From Desulfobulbaceae bacterium (GTDB lineage: Bacteria; Desulfobacterota; Desulfobulbia; Desulfobulbales; Desulfurivibrionaceae): a stretch of 25,454 nt of DNA. The position numbers and the translations under genes are program-made. Shown here in pieces: positions 7,788-15,374 of the stretch; positions within the stretch are counted from its first letter, which is position 1, and each line of letters opens with the position of its first letter. The stretch lies in NCBI GenBank assembly GCA_003517965.1, contig DOZO01000045.1:131364-156817 (forward strand). The letters run 5' to 3'. The notes under the pieces are model-generated. The model made no database searches and had not been told where the DNA came from. It saw only the letters and a program-made list of their open reading frames with translations.

Positions 7788-7928
7788 CTAAAAATTCGCT
7801 AACCTGATCGGAATGACCGGTTATAGTAATACGAAATCATGCCGCCTGCCCAGAACAGCACGTTAGCCCTCAAGAAAACATTGCGTTTTCCTCCCAGCGG
7901 GTGGCCCAAAAAACCGGAACTACGCTGG

Positions 7929-8000
<72 letters not shown>

Positions 8001-8021
8001 AACCCCGAATAATTTTGGCAG

Positions 8022-8049
8022 ATTATACAATTATTTTACCACTTGTCAA
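8022..8049 (-). promoter_or_regulatory. Strong sigma70 promoter of tRNA-Gly
   Basis: On the minus strand a perfect TTGACA (8049-8044) and a perfect TATAAT (8027-8022) are separated by 16 bases. The predicted transcript start is about 15 bases before the mature tRNA 5' end. This is the strongest promoter-like sequence I see in the window. Confidence 0.9.
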
Positions 8050-8128
8050 TAGGCCCCTCCCACGTCACTGGATATTTGACATGTCGGATATCGAGCGAAA
8101 CTATCAAGAGAATTTAAACACGCCAGCT

Positions 8129-8860
8129 TCAGCCTTCAGTCTTCAACTTTCCCGTCAATGGGTGACTGATGAGGATTCCTGCTTCATACAAGCAAAAAAG
8201 CGGCAGAGCGAGCAAAACGGCGGACAAGACATCACCAGCGGTCAGCAGAAAAGCAAGCACCAGGATGGCGAGATAAAAGTATTTTCGCTGCCGGGCAAAA
8301 TATCCCTTTACTACAAGCCCGGCTTTAGCGGTCATAACCATGAGAAAGGGCACCTCAAAAGCCAGACCGAAAGCAAGCGAGGTCCGGGCCACAAAGGTGA
8401 GATAGGCATCAAGTCGGAGCAAGGGCTCAAGCTGTTCACCAGCAAAGCCCAATAAAAAAGAGAGCGTCCTCGGTAGCACCACCAGATAGGCAAACACCAC
8501 CCCGCCTGCAAAAAGGGCCGTGGCCCAAAAAACCACCGTTTTCGCCATCCGCCGTTCATGGCGATGCAACCCTGGTGAAATAAACATCCATAACTCGTAG
8601 CAACAAACCGGGAAACCTACCATCAGCCCAGCCAGAAGAGAAATCTTCAGATAGCTGACAAAAGCCTCCGTCAGATTGGTGTAAACGAGTCTGGCCAGGG
8701 TCGGGTGCCCTGTAATCAGGGGTACCATCAAAAAACGGACGAGATACTCGGAAAAAGCATAGGCGATAAGGGTGGCCACCAGAATAGTCAGAAAGGATAC
8801 CAAAACCCGATTACGCAACTCCCGGAGATGTCCGGAAAAATGTCCGGCCAGCACCGTCAT
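8129..8860 (-). CDS. tatC: Sec-independent protein translocase TatC
   Basis: TatC is the inner-membrane receptor that recognises twin-arginine signal peptides with TatB. The 243-residue protein shows the cytoplasmic N-terminal motif HLRELRNR (residues 11-18) and about six hydrophobic helices. The loop FISPGLHRHERR (about 93-104) carries the conserved glutamate, and the helix near 150-175 resembles YLTFV...FGLAFEVP of the family. Its ATG overlaps the tatB stop (ATGA), so the two are coupled. TatA is not in the window and must be elsewhere. No convincing intrinsic terminator follows; the next element downstream is the tRNA-Gly promoter. Confidence 0.96.
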   Translation of the reverse strand: MTVLAGHFSGHLRELRNRVLVSFLTILVATLIAYAFSEYLVRFLMVPLITGHPTLARLVYTNLTEAFVSYLKISLLAGLMVGFPVCCYELWMFISPGLHRHERRMAKTVVFWATALFAGGVVFAYLVVLPRTLSFLLGFAGEQLEPLLRLDAYLTFVARTSLAFGLAFEVPFLMVMTAKAGLVVKGYFARQRKYFYLAILVLAFLLTAGDVLSAVLLALPLFCLYEAGILISHPLTGKLKTEG

Positions 8861-9192
8861 CCTGCCGACTTCTCTTCTGGGGTCTCAGATGAAGATGCCA
8901 TCGCGGTGTGCTCAGGCGACAACACGGCATCAATCTCCGGAACGTCAGGCTCAGGAACCGAAGTAGCAGGCAGATTGACATAGGAATCCCCCAACCTCTG
9001 TTGCCAGGAATCTGGTCCAAGTTCTTCCTTCATCTCCTCTTGCAGACTATCCTTGAGGCCAGAGGCAGTTTTTTTCAGATCCAACATTACCCTGGCAATG
9101 GACTTAGCCATTTCAGGCAGTTTTTCCGGGCCCACCACAATAAGCGCAATACCCAGGATCAAGATTAACTCGGGAAGTCCAATACCAAACAT
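8857..9192 (-). CDS. tatB: Twin-arginine translocase subunit TatB
   Basis: A 111-residue TatA/B-family protein: a short N-terminal membrane helix, an amphipathic helix, then a disordered acidic tail rich in Pro, Glu and Ser. MFGIGLPELILILGIALIVV followed by GPEKLPEMAK has Glu8 and the Gly-Pro hinge (21-22) of TatB rather than the Phe-Gly of TatA, and it is directly coupled to tatC. I therefore call TatB, though in some deltaproteobacteria a single TatA/B-type protein may serve both roles. The ATG at 9192 is chosen because the family starts at MFGIG; a longer frame to 9279 adds unrelated residues. Confidence 0.88.
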   Translation of the reverse strand: MFGIGLPELILILGIALIVVGPEKLPEMAKSIARVMLDLKKTASGLKDSLQEEMKEELGPDSWQQRLGDSYVNLPATSVPEPDVPEIDAVLSPEHTAMASSSETPEEKSAG

Positions 9193-9469
9193 GATAAACT
9201 CGCAAAAAAAGAAAAAGTTAACAGGATCGTGACACAAAATTAACAAATTACCAACGTATACCCGTTGTGATATAGGCACTGCAGCCGATGACTGACAGCG
9301 ATTTCAACCAACATACCGTTGCCTCAACTATATCAGCAACATTCATTCTGCTATTCTGCCACAAAGTTCATCGCCACCCCACGTCAATTATAATCTTTGA
9401 CAATTTACGGCATTTACCCAAGGGTGTCAAGACAGGCTCAAACTGGGAAACATGCGGGCCTGTCATTGA

Positions 9470-9498
9470 TTGACTTTTTATTCCCCTTTGGCTATGTT
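9470..9498 (+). promoter_or_regulatory. Putative sigma70 promoter of purA
   Basis: TTGACT (9470-9475) and TATGTT (9493-9498) are 17 bases apart, about 90 bases before the purA start. The -10 is a moderate match. No PurR-like operator is apparent to me. Confidence 0.5.
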
Positions 9499-9526
9499 GC
9501 CTGCTATTATACAAAATGAAATAAAA

Positions 9527-9547
9527 AATGAGTCTCATTGCGACTCA
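9527..9547 (+). promoter_or_regulatory. Overlapping palindromes in the purA leader
   Basis: AATGAG-T-CTCATT (9527-9539) is a perfect odd-centred palindrome. It overlaps a second perfect inverted repeat, TGAGTC (9529-9534) with GACTCA (9542-9547). They lie about 40 bases before the purA ATG, downstream of the putative promoter, so they could be an operator or an mRNA hairpin. No regulator can be named. Confidence 0.4.
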
Positions 9548-9587
9548 CTGATAACCTTTTTTGGGATGATTACGGAGGAAGAACAAG

Positions 9588-10886
9588 ATGGCCAATGTGG
9601 TGGTTGTGGGAACACAATGGGGAGATGAAGGCAAGGGAAAGATCGTCGATCTATTGATGCATTACGCCGATTATGTCGTCCGTTTTCAGGGCGGCAATAA
9701 TGCGGGCCATACTCTGGTCGTTGAAGGCAAAAAGTACGTCTTCCATCTCATTCCTTCCGGCATCCTCTACGAAAGCAAAAAATGTTTCATCGGCAACGGC
9801 GTAGTGCTCGACCCCGGCGTTCTGCTTGACGAAATGGACAAACTCGCGACCAGCGGTCTGCCGGTAAACCCACAGCGCCTGATGATCAGCGAACGCGCCC
9901 ACCTGATCATGCCCTACCATCGACTCCTCGACTCGTGCAGCGAATCATCTCTGGCCAACGACAAAAAGATCGGCACCACCGGACGAGGCATCGGGCCCTG
10001 CTATGGCGACAAGATCCTCCGCAAAGGCATCAAGGCCGGGGATCTGCTGGATCTGGGATCTTTAATGGAAAAACTCCGCGAAAACCTTGCCGAGCACAAC
10101 TTTCTCCTCACCAAAAAATTTAACAGATCCCCACTTGCGCCCGAGGCGATATACGACGAATATCTGGAATACGCAGAGCGCCTTACCCCTTTTATTGATA
10201 ACGTTTCCGTTGCCTTGGACGAAGGCCGCAAAGCAGGCAAGCATATCCTCTTTGAAGGAGCCCAGGGCACCCAGCTTGACATCGACCACGGTACTTACCC
10301 CTTTGTCACCTCCTCTAACACTACCGCCGGCAACGCCTGCACCGGCAGCGGCTTCGGCCCTTCTCACATCGACTGTGTAATCGGCATCCTCAAAGCTTAC
10401 ACCACCAGGGTTGGCGAGGGGCCTTTCCCCACCGAACTGCTTGATCTCACTGGCGACACCTTGCAACAAAAGGGGGGAGAGGTAGGAGCAACTACCGGTC
10501 GCAAGCGCCGGTGCGGCTGGCTCGACGGCGTCATTGCTCGCGAAGCTGTGCGCTTAAACGGCATCAACGGTCTGGCCATCACCAAACTCGATGTCCTGAG
10601 TGGCCAGTCGATCCTGAAACTTGCCACCAGTTATGAAGCAGACGGCAAGGTAATGACAGCCATGCCAAGCAATATCAAGGCCTTTGCCAAGGTACAGCCG
10701 GTATATGAAAACCTCACAGGCTGGACAGAAGAAATCAGCCAGGCTCGCAGTCTGGACGATCTGCCAACCAAAGCCCGTGATTATGTGAAACGCATTGAAG
10801 ATTTCACCGAGATCCCAGCTTACATTCTCTCAGTCGGCCCAGGTCGCGAACAAACCATGCTCCTAAAAAACCCCTTCCAGCGCTAA
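9588..10886 (+). CDS. purA: Adenylosuccinate synthase
   Basis: PurA joins IMP and aspartate using GTP to make adenylosuccinate, the first committed step to AMP. The 432-residue protein has the usual length. Its GTQWGDEGKGK loop covers residues 8-18 (catalytic Asp13), NNAGHT carries His41, TTGRGIGPCY lies near 130, GAQGTQLDIDHGTYPFVTSSN lies in the middle, and a guanine-binding TKLDVLSG is near 330. GGAGG lies at good spacing before the ATG. It is a single-gene unit with its own promoter, converging on the lipoprotein operon across a 32-base gap that has no visible terminator. Confidence 0.99.
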   Translation: MANVVVVGTQWGDEGKGKIVDLLMHYADYVVRFQGGNNAGHTLVVEGKKYVFHLIPSGILYESKKCFIGNGVVLDPGVLLDEMDKLATSGLPVNPQRLMISERAHLIMPYHRLLDSCSESSLANDKKIGTTGRGIGPCYGDKILRKGIKAGDLLDLGSLMEKLRENLAEHNFLLTKKFNRSPLAPEAIYDEYLEYAERLTPFIDNVSVALDEGRKAGKHILFEGAQGTQLDIDHGTYPFVTSSNTTAGNACTGSGFGPSHIDCVIGILKAYTTRVGEGPFPTELLDLTGDTLQQKGGEVGATTGRKRRCGWLDGVIAREAVRLNGINGLAITKLDVLSGQSILKLATSYEADGKVMTAMPSNIKAFAKVQPVYENLTGWTEEISQARSLDDLPTKARDYVKRIEDFTEIPAYILSVGPGREQTMLLKNPFQR

Positions 10887-10918
10887 TTTATCCCTATTTC
10901 TTAGCCCAACTCTTTCAG

Positions 10919-11551
10919 CTATCGGCTCACCGATCTGGCCCCGGCCATGACCTCGGTCATATCAAAGGCAACTTGCGCCAGCATATTGGGCACCACCGGC
11001 CCCGCTTGGGAAGACTTGATTTCCGGCGGGTTAAACGCGGCAACAAAACGGGAGAACGTGCTGCTTTTCGGATAAACTACAGGCTGATCCATTGATTGCT
11101 CGATATACCAGACAGTATTGCCAGTATACACATTAAGCAACCGAGTGGTTACCTCAACCCGACCTCCGCCGAACTGGGTACCTTCCAGGGCATAGTTGAT
11201 CTTGCCTGCCAGAACCAGATCGACTTTTGCCTTCCGACCAAGAGCCAAAGCTTCCTGAATATCCCGATAAGGCTCTGCAATACGGAGCACCTTTGGAAAC
11301 GCTTGCTTTCCCAGAAGAACATCCTTGAAGAGCATGGCAACCCCCTCCCCTTGTTCCCGGGTCATATTCCCGGGCATCTGAAAGGACAAAATACCCACGC
11401 TTGCCTCCTGATAGATATTCGTATCTGGATAAATCAAGACCACCGGCGAGTTCTTCCTGACCTCCACCGGCTGACTGGCCCAATTTTTCTGAGTTGTTCC
11501 ACACCCGGAGAGGACAAGGCCACAAAGCATAACCACGATTGCTTTTCTCAT
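10919..11551 (-). CDS. Outer-membrane lipoprotein, CsgG/LpoB-like
   Basis: A 210-residue predicted lipoprotein: positive start MRK, hydrophobic core, lipobox LSGC with Cys about residue 16. The mature part has VGILSFQMPG, then GEGVAMLFKDVLL, a segment ending KVDLVLAGKINYALEG, and VEVTTRLLNVYTGNTVWYIEQS. That succession (an early beta strand, a long helix, a Leu-Val-x-Gly strand, then an R-L-x-x-V-x-T-G strand) resembles the CsgG, LpoB and DUF799 group of outer-membrane lipoproteins. This is fold-level resemblance only and no substrate is known. The ATG at 11551 has GAGGGG upstream and follows the FlgO-like gene by 10 bases. It is last in a four-gene cassette of exported proteins. Confidence 0.75.
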   Translation of the reverse strand: MRKAIVVMLCGLVLSGCGTTQKNWASQPVEVRKNSPVVLIYPDTNIYQEASVGILSFQMPGNMTREQGEGVAMLFKDVLLGKQAFPKVLRIAEPYRDIQEALALGRKAKVDLVLAGKINYALEGTQFGGGRVEVTTRLLNVYTGNTVWYIEQSMDQPVVYPKSSTFSRFVAAFNPPEIKSSQAGPVVPNMLAQVAFDMTEVMAGARSVSR

Positions 11552-11561
11552 ACTGATCCCC

Positions 11562-12161
11562 TCAACGCTCGTGTGCGGAAAGAAGCGCATCTTCCAAAGC
11601 GCCACCTCCTGCCACAAGAAGATGATTGATGTTGCGGCTGCGCTGCAATTCAAGCCCTGCCACGGAAAGCACCTGCTGAGAACCAGCATCAAGCAGTTTA
11701 AGGTTGAGAATTACCGTAGTCGGCGTCAGCGAATAGGTGCCGGTAAGAATAGCCGCCGCCTGTTGCTGTTTGGCCAGAAGTTTGACGTCTCTGGTGAGCA
11801 TCAGCTCGCCCCGGTTATCCCGCATAAGAATTTCTGCGGACTTGCGGATCTCCACCACACCAAAACCGTGGCGAAACAAACTGGTTGACAAAGCCTCGGT
11901 CAGGGTCCGGCCAAAACGGGTAGTGGTATAAAGATTATCGAGATCAACCACCGTGGTCAGGATCAACCGCTGTCCCCCTCCAGCACCGCGCATCCCGGAA
12001 GTCAACTGTAAAGCCAACTCTTCCCCAACCCCAAAAAAATCAGGAGTAACCACCGAGACAGTTCCGCCCGTTGGCGCCGGTGGCACACACCCGTTCAACA
12101 GCAGGACATAACCCAGAAATAACAACCCCCAGAAATTAGCCATCTTTCTTGTTGTTTTCAT
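11562..12161 (-). CDS. FlgO-family outer-membrane lipoprotein
   Basis: A 199-residue lipoprotein with a signal peptide ending in lipobox LNGC (Cys about 25). It carries one FlgO-type domain: VDLDNLYTTTRFGRTLTEAL, VVEIRKSAEIL, GELMLTRDVKLLAKQQQAAAILTGTY, then LNLKLLDAGSQQVLS. In Vibrio, FlgO is an outer-membrane protein required for flagellar stability and motility. No flagellar gene is seen here, so that role is not assumed. AAGGA precedes the ATG at 12161, which overlaps the upstream gene by four bases (ATGA). It is a clear paralogue of that upstream gene. Confidence 0.8.
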   Translation of the reverse strand: MKTTRKMANFWGLLFLGYVLLLNGCVPPAPTGGTVSVVTPDFFGVGEELALQLTSGMRGAGGGQRLILTTVVDLDNLYTTTRFGRTLTEALSTSLFRHGFGVVEIRKSAEILMRDNRGELMLTRDVKLLAKQQQAAAILTGTYSLTPTTVILNLKLLDAGSQQVLSVAGLELQRSRNINHLLVAGGGALEDALLSAHER

Positions 12162-13057
12162 AAGCAATCCTTCTTTACGGGGGGCTTGACTGTACGCTTG
12201 ACAGTACGCTTGATCGCAGTCTTTGTTATTTTTTTTGCCGGAGGCTGGAGCGCAGCCTGGCCTTTTTCCGGAAACTGACGAATCATAACCTGCGCAGTGC
12301 GGGTAGAAGCAGGCATGCTTTCATTGGCCAGCAGGTTAGCGGTCAACTGATCAATGGGCAACACCATACTTGCAGAAGAAAGGACCCTGTTATCATCGTT
12401 ACGCAACAACCGGGCATTAACAAAAATTTCCTGCCCAGCCACAGCATATGTTCCCACCACCACGGCCTGAGCTGCCTGCACAAGGCTAATTTCATCCATA
12501 CTCCTGGACAAGGCGTACTCTCCGTGATAGGGACTCACCATCATGCCTGGAGTTTTCCGCACCTCAATCACTTCAAGCCCTGCCTGCTGCAGCGTAGAAA
12601 GCAACTGCTCGCCCAAAAAACGACCGAGGGAAGAGGTGGCATACAGATTATCAAGGTTCACAAAGGTGCTCACCGCCACCACATATTCATCGGCCAGCAC
12701 CTCGCTGGCATTGACAATAAGCGCCTTGCCTAACTGGTTAATCTTAGCCTGCAAGATAGCACCTTGTCCCACATCACCTACCGCCGATCCTCCTATCTTA
12801 CCGAAACCAAAGCCAGGAAAAAAAGATTGCGGCATGTTCAACGGCGAAAAAACTCGAGCGGTGCGAAACACATAATCAGCTGGTATCGCATGGGGATAAT
12901 TATAAAAATACGGACGATAGACCGGCATGGAACGTTGCCGTGCCTGTTCCCTTTCCCCATTATCCACAGACTCAGGTGGTTTACCGTCTGAGGCCAGTAC
13001 GGAAGTTGCCGCACATCCCAAGGCCAGCAAAACCGCAAACAATTTCTTGATCATCAT
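12158..13057 (-). CDS. Exported FlgO-domain protein with basic C-terminal tail
   Basis: About 299 residues. A Sec signal (KKLFAVLLALGCAATSVLAS) may be cut after VLA, or lipidated at the Cys in ALGC; the lipobox is atypical. A Pro/Tyr-rich segment follows (about 45-90, including YRPYFYNYPHAIPADY). The FlgO-type domain (about 120-235) has STFVNLDNLYATSSLGRFLGEQ, LEVIEVRKTP, GEYALSRSMDEI and VVGTYAVAG. The last 28 residues are almost all Lys, Arg, Thr, Val and Pro, with KRTVKRTVK. The start is uncertain between 13063, 13057 and 13054; GGGGGAG is best spaced for 13057. It is coupled to the paralogue downstream (ATGA) and lies close behind a small lipoprotein gene. Confidence 0.78.
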   Translation of the reverse strand: MMIKKLFAVLLALGCAATSVLASDGKPPESVDNGEREQARQRSMPVYRPYFYNYPHAIPADYVFRTARVFSPLNMPQSFFPGFGFGKIGGSAVGDVGQGAILQAKINQLGKALIVNASEVLADEYVVAVSTFVNLDNLYATSSLGRFLGEQLLSTLQQAGLEVIEVRKTPGMMVSPYHGEYALSRSMDEISLVQAAQAVVVGTYAVAGQEIFVNARLLRNDDNRVLSSASMVLPIDQLTANLLANESMPASTRTAQVMIRQFPEKGQAALQPPAKKITKTAIKRTVKRTVKPPVKKDCL

Positions 13058-13072
13058 TATCATCTCCCCCTA

Positions 13073-13312
13073 TCAGGGATTAAAATTATAATCAGAATAA
13101 TCCCTTTCCATACTCCGCCAAGCGAGACCACCATTCTTCATCATGGGATCATACAAAACATCGCCCCTACCAAAATATACCACTGGCACCCGCTGACTCA
13201 CCCCCAATACTGGCGAGGCGAGGCGCATTTCCATCTCAACCAAATTATTGTATATTCCTCCCGAACAGCCACAGCAAGTGATGAGCAACAACCCTACTAT
13301 GATTCTCTGCAT
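13073..13312 (-). CDS. Small putative lipoprotein, unknown function
   Basis: A 79-residue product starting at the ATG at 13312, with GGGAG at ideal spacing. The N-terminus MQRIIVGLLLITCCGCSGG is a short hydrophobic signal with three cysteines; lipidation is plausible although the lipobox is not canonical. The mature part (SPVLGVSQRVPVVYFGRGDVLYDPM, ending SDYNFNP) matches no family I recognise. It starts the four-gene exported cassette, about 15 bases ahead of the FlgO-domain gene, so they should be cotranscribed. No clear promoter is seen upstream. It could be an accessory or anchoring subunit, but that is a guess from position. Confidence 0.7.
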   Translation of the reverse strand: MQRIIVGLLLITCCGCSGGIYNNLVEMEMRLASPVLGVSQRVPVVYFGRGDVLYDPMMKNGGLAWRSMERDYSDYNFNP

Positions 13313-13654
13313 ATCTTCTCCCTCTGTCACCTAACACCACAAAACAAAACCACCGAGTCAATAAAATGACAGCCATGTCTATCATCAGTGTCTGGGAATT
13401 TTTTTCCCATTTTTCCCTAAGAATCAAGCTAAACCCAATGTTCCACAAGGAATTTCTTGCTGATCCAGCCCTATCAATCACCACTTTTCTTCAATCTCAT
13501 CTTGATTGTAAGCATTTTCCATGCCACCATACCATGCAACTCTTTCATCTTCCCTGACAACCTTAATTTCACACATATCCAACAAGTATCTACCCGCACA
13601 ACCCCTTTAATTATCTGTAACTACCCAGCAGCACCACATCTGCTTCAGAGTCTC

Positions 13655-13831
13655 GCAGGCTCGCTTACCTATCATCGGCCTGCTCATGTGCAAAAGCAAA
13701 TATAGCAGACCTCTTGGTCGGCACTGCTGCCGACGATTAACACGCACATCTGTGGCAGTAGCGAAGCAGCGCTGCTGCATAGTTAGACTTCCTGCTTTTC
13801 GTCACTATCCAGCCTTGAACTGGATAGTGAC
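13655..13831. repeat. Cluster of four hairpins, possible structured RNA or element remnant
   Basis: In order: GCAGGC/GCCTGC (13655-13660 with 13678-13683); GTCGGCA-CTGC-TGCCGAC (13717-13734, perfect 7 bp); GCAGTAGCG/CGCTGCTGC (13755-13763 with 13770-13778, 9 bp with one G-T); and GTCACTATCCAG-CCTTGAA-CTGGATAGTGAC (13801-13831, perfect 12 bp). None has a T run, so they are not ordinary terminators. No known RNA family is recognised. Confidence 0.55.
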
Positions 13832-13868
13832 AATTATCTATGGAATAATTGGAGGACAGAAAAAATGA

Positions 13869-13896
13869 TTGCCAAAAATACGGGATAGACTATAAT
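13869..13896 (+). promoter_or_regulatory. Sigma70 promoter of the rpoZ operon
   Basis: TTGCCA (13869-13874) and a perfect TATAAT (13891-13896) are separated by 16 bases, giving a leader of about 50 bases to rpoZ. It follows the hairpin cluster by about 37 bases and probably drives the run from rpoZ to glyS. Confidence 0.8.
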
Positions 13897-13955
13897 TCTA
13901 TAGTTTATACTACCAAGATATCCAAGGGGAAATTCTCCACAAGAGGAGTTGTATT

Positions 13956-14231
13956 ATGGCACGCATCACCGTCGAAGACTGCCTGCGTCAGATAGGCAAT
14001 GAAAATCGTTTTTCCCTTATCCATCTTGCCATTAAACGGGTCAAACAGCACCGCAATGGCGCTCCTTTTTTGGTGAAATGTAAAAACAAGGAGATTGTCT
14101 CCACCTTGCGCGAGATTGCCTCCGGTCAGGTCGATTTCGCCTCCATCAGAAAATCTCCCCCCCCCAAAGAGGATGTTCTCGCCCCGACCACACAGACGGG
14201 TGATGAGCAGACAGAGCAGGTCTCACTGTAA
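13956..14231 (+). CDS. rpoZ: DNA-directed RNA polymerase omega subunit
   Basis: Omega helps the beta-prime subunit fold and forms part of ppGpp site 1. The 91-residue product begins MARITVEDCL, keeping the MAR N-terminus that contacts ppGpp in E. coli. It continues with NRFSLIHLAIKRVKQ and NKEIVSTLREIASGQVDF, as in the family, then a short acidic tail. AGGAG lies eight bases before the ATG. It is the first gene after a good promoter and is followed three bases later by dnaJ. Elsewhere rpoZ often lies next to gmk or spoT; here it heads a mixed housekeeping operon that also includes dksA. Confidence 0.96.
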   Translation: MARITVEDCLRQIGNENRFSLIHLAIKRVKQHRNGAPFLVKCKNKEIVSTLREIASGQVDFASIRKSPPPKEDVLAPTTQTGDEQTEQVSL

Positions 14232-14234
14232 CTG

Positions 14235-15353
14235 ATGGAAACCGATTTTTACAAAACATTAGGGGTCGCTCAAGATGCGACTGCCGAGGAAATAAAAAAA
14301 GCGTACCGCAAGCTGGCCATGAAATGGCATCCAGACAAGAATCCTGGGAACAAATCGGCTGAAGATAAATTTAAAACAGCTGCCGAGGCCTACGAAGTTC
14401 TTGGCGACCTGGAAAAACGCAAAATTTATGACCGTTATGGAGTCGCCGGTCTGAAAGACAGCGGCTACAGTGGCCCTGGCAATTTTGATGATATCTTCTC
14501 AAGCTTTGGCGACATCTTCAGTGATATGTTCGGAGGCCGTTCTGGACCAAAACGCCAGACCCATATTCAGGGGAACGATCTACGCTACGATCTGGGCATT
14601 AGTTTCATGGATGCAGTTCATGGCGCAGACAAAGAGATAGAAATTACCAAGCGGGAAACCTGCTGGACCTGCGATGGCACCGGCTTACGCCCCGGTCACA
14701 AACCGACAACTTGTCCAACATGCAAGGGTCATGGTCAGGTGGTACACGCCCAGGGCTTTTTCCGGGTACAATCCGCTTGCCCCAACTGTCACGGCGAAGG
14801 CACAATCATTACCGAGCCATGCAATGATTGTCAGGGTGCGGGACTTATCAAGAAAACAAAAAAAGTATCCTTGAAGATTCCAGCCGGCATTGACACTGGT
14901 GCCCGCATGCGCCTGCGGGGTGAAGGAGAAGGTGGCCGCAAGGGAGGTTCGTCTGGTGATTTGTATGTGATCATGCATGTCGAGCCCCATGAGTTTTTTC
15001 TACGAGAAGGAAACGAGATACACTGCCTATTCCCTCTGAGCATGGTACAAGCTACGCTGGGTGCCACAGTAGAGGTGCCAACCATCAACGGCATCAGACA
15101 ATTGTTGATTCCGGCAGGAACCCAACCCGAGCAAGTCTTCACCCTGAAGAGCGAAGGCGCCCCCTCCCTCAGAGGCGAGAGACCAGGAAATATGCTCGTT
15201 AAAATCAAAATTATCATCCCAAACAAACTTTCCCCGCGGGAAAAAGAACTGCTCACAGAATTTGACTCATTACAGAAAGCCAGGGACATCGCCCATGAAG
15301 AAGAGGGGTTTTTCAATAAAATCCTTCATAAATTTGCCGATGCAAACCATTGA
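14235..15353 (+). CDS. dnaJ: Chaperone DnaJ (Hsp40, type I)
   Basis: DnaJ delivers clients to DnaK and stimulates its ATPase. The 372-residue protein has all type I parts: a J domain with HPD at 32-34, a Gly/Phe-rich linker that is short and interrupted (about 76-105), four CxxCxGxG zinc motifs beginning at Cys143, 160, 182 and 196, and the client-binding C-terminal domain. dnaK and grpE are not in the window, so this may be the main DnaJ placed away from them or a second copy. It follows rpoZ by three bases, with no strong ribosome binding site of its own, and is probably coupled. No heat-shock promoter is visible. Confidence 0.95.
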   Translation: METDFYKTLGVAQDATAEEIKKAYRKLAMKWHPDKNPGNKSAEDKFKTAAEAYEVLGDLEKRKIYDRYGVAGLKDSGYSGPGNFDDIFSSFGDIFSDMFGGRSGPKRQTHIQGNDLRYDLGISFMDAVHGADKEIEITKRETCWTCDGTGLRPGHKPTTCPTCKGHGQVVHAQGFFRVQSACPNCHGEGTIITEPCNDCQGAGLIKKTKKVSLKIPAGIDTGARMRLRGEGEGGRKGGSSGDLYVIMHVEPHEFFLREGNEIHCLFPLSMVQATLGATVEVPTINGIRQLLIPAGTQPEQVFTLKSEGAPSLRGERPGNMLVKIKIIIPNKLSPREKELLTEFDSLQKARDIAHEEEGFFNKILHKFADANH

Positions 15354-15374
15354 TTCTTGAACACGACAAAAAAA

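Larger units (their letters stand above)
9193..9587. other. Divergent intergenic region tatB / purA (395 bases)
   Basis: No gene is supported here; a 61-codon plus-strand frame at 9288-9473 has no recognisable protein features. The right part holds the purA promoter and leader. On the left a CAACG-N6-CGTTG inverted repeat (about 9251-9266) and several T-rich stretches precede tatB, but I see no clear promoter for it. Confidence 0.6.
13313..13955. other. 643-base divergent intergenic region with hairpins
   Basis: No convincing gene in either strand: the frames of 60-82 codons here have no protein-like features. The part near the lipoprotein operon is A/T-rich with a TGGGAA-TTTTT-TTCCCA hairpin (about 13393-13409). 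The middle, 13655-13831, has four inverted repeats described separately. The last 90 bases hold the rpoZ promoter and leader. The length is unusual in this otherwise dense window. Confidence 0.7.

Noticed and set aside
9288..9473. 61-codon plus-strand frame between tatB and purA
   Set aside because: No ribosome binding site, no protein-like composition, and it overlaps the purA promoter region.
10887..10918. Bidirectional terminator between purA and the lipoprotein operon
   Set aside because: I looked for one in the 32-base convergent gap and found no inverted repeat.
13393..13414. TGGGAA-TTTTT-TTCCCA-TTTTT as a plus-strand terminator
   Set aside because: There is no plus-strand gene upstream for it to end, the stem is weak, and the region is simply A/T-rich.
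13735..13787. Integron attC-like arrangement (GATTAAC … hairpin … GTTAGAC)
   Set aside because: The right end fits GTTRRRY, but the left end has a mismatch to RYYYAAC, the two ends pair poorly, and the spacing to the inner stem is wrong. There is no integrase or cassette gene nearby.
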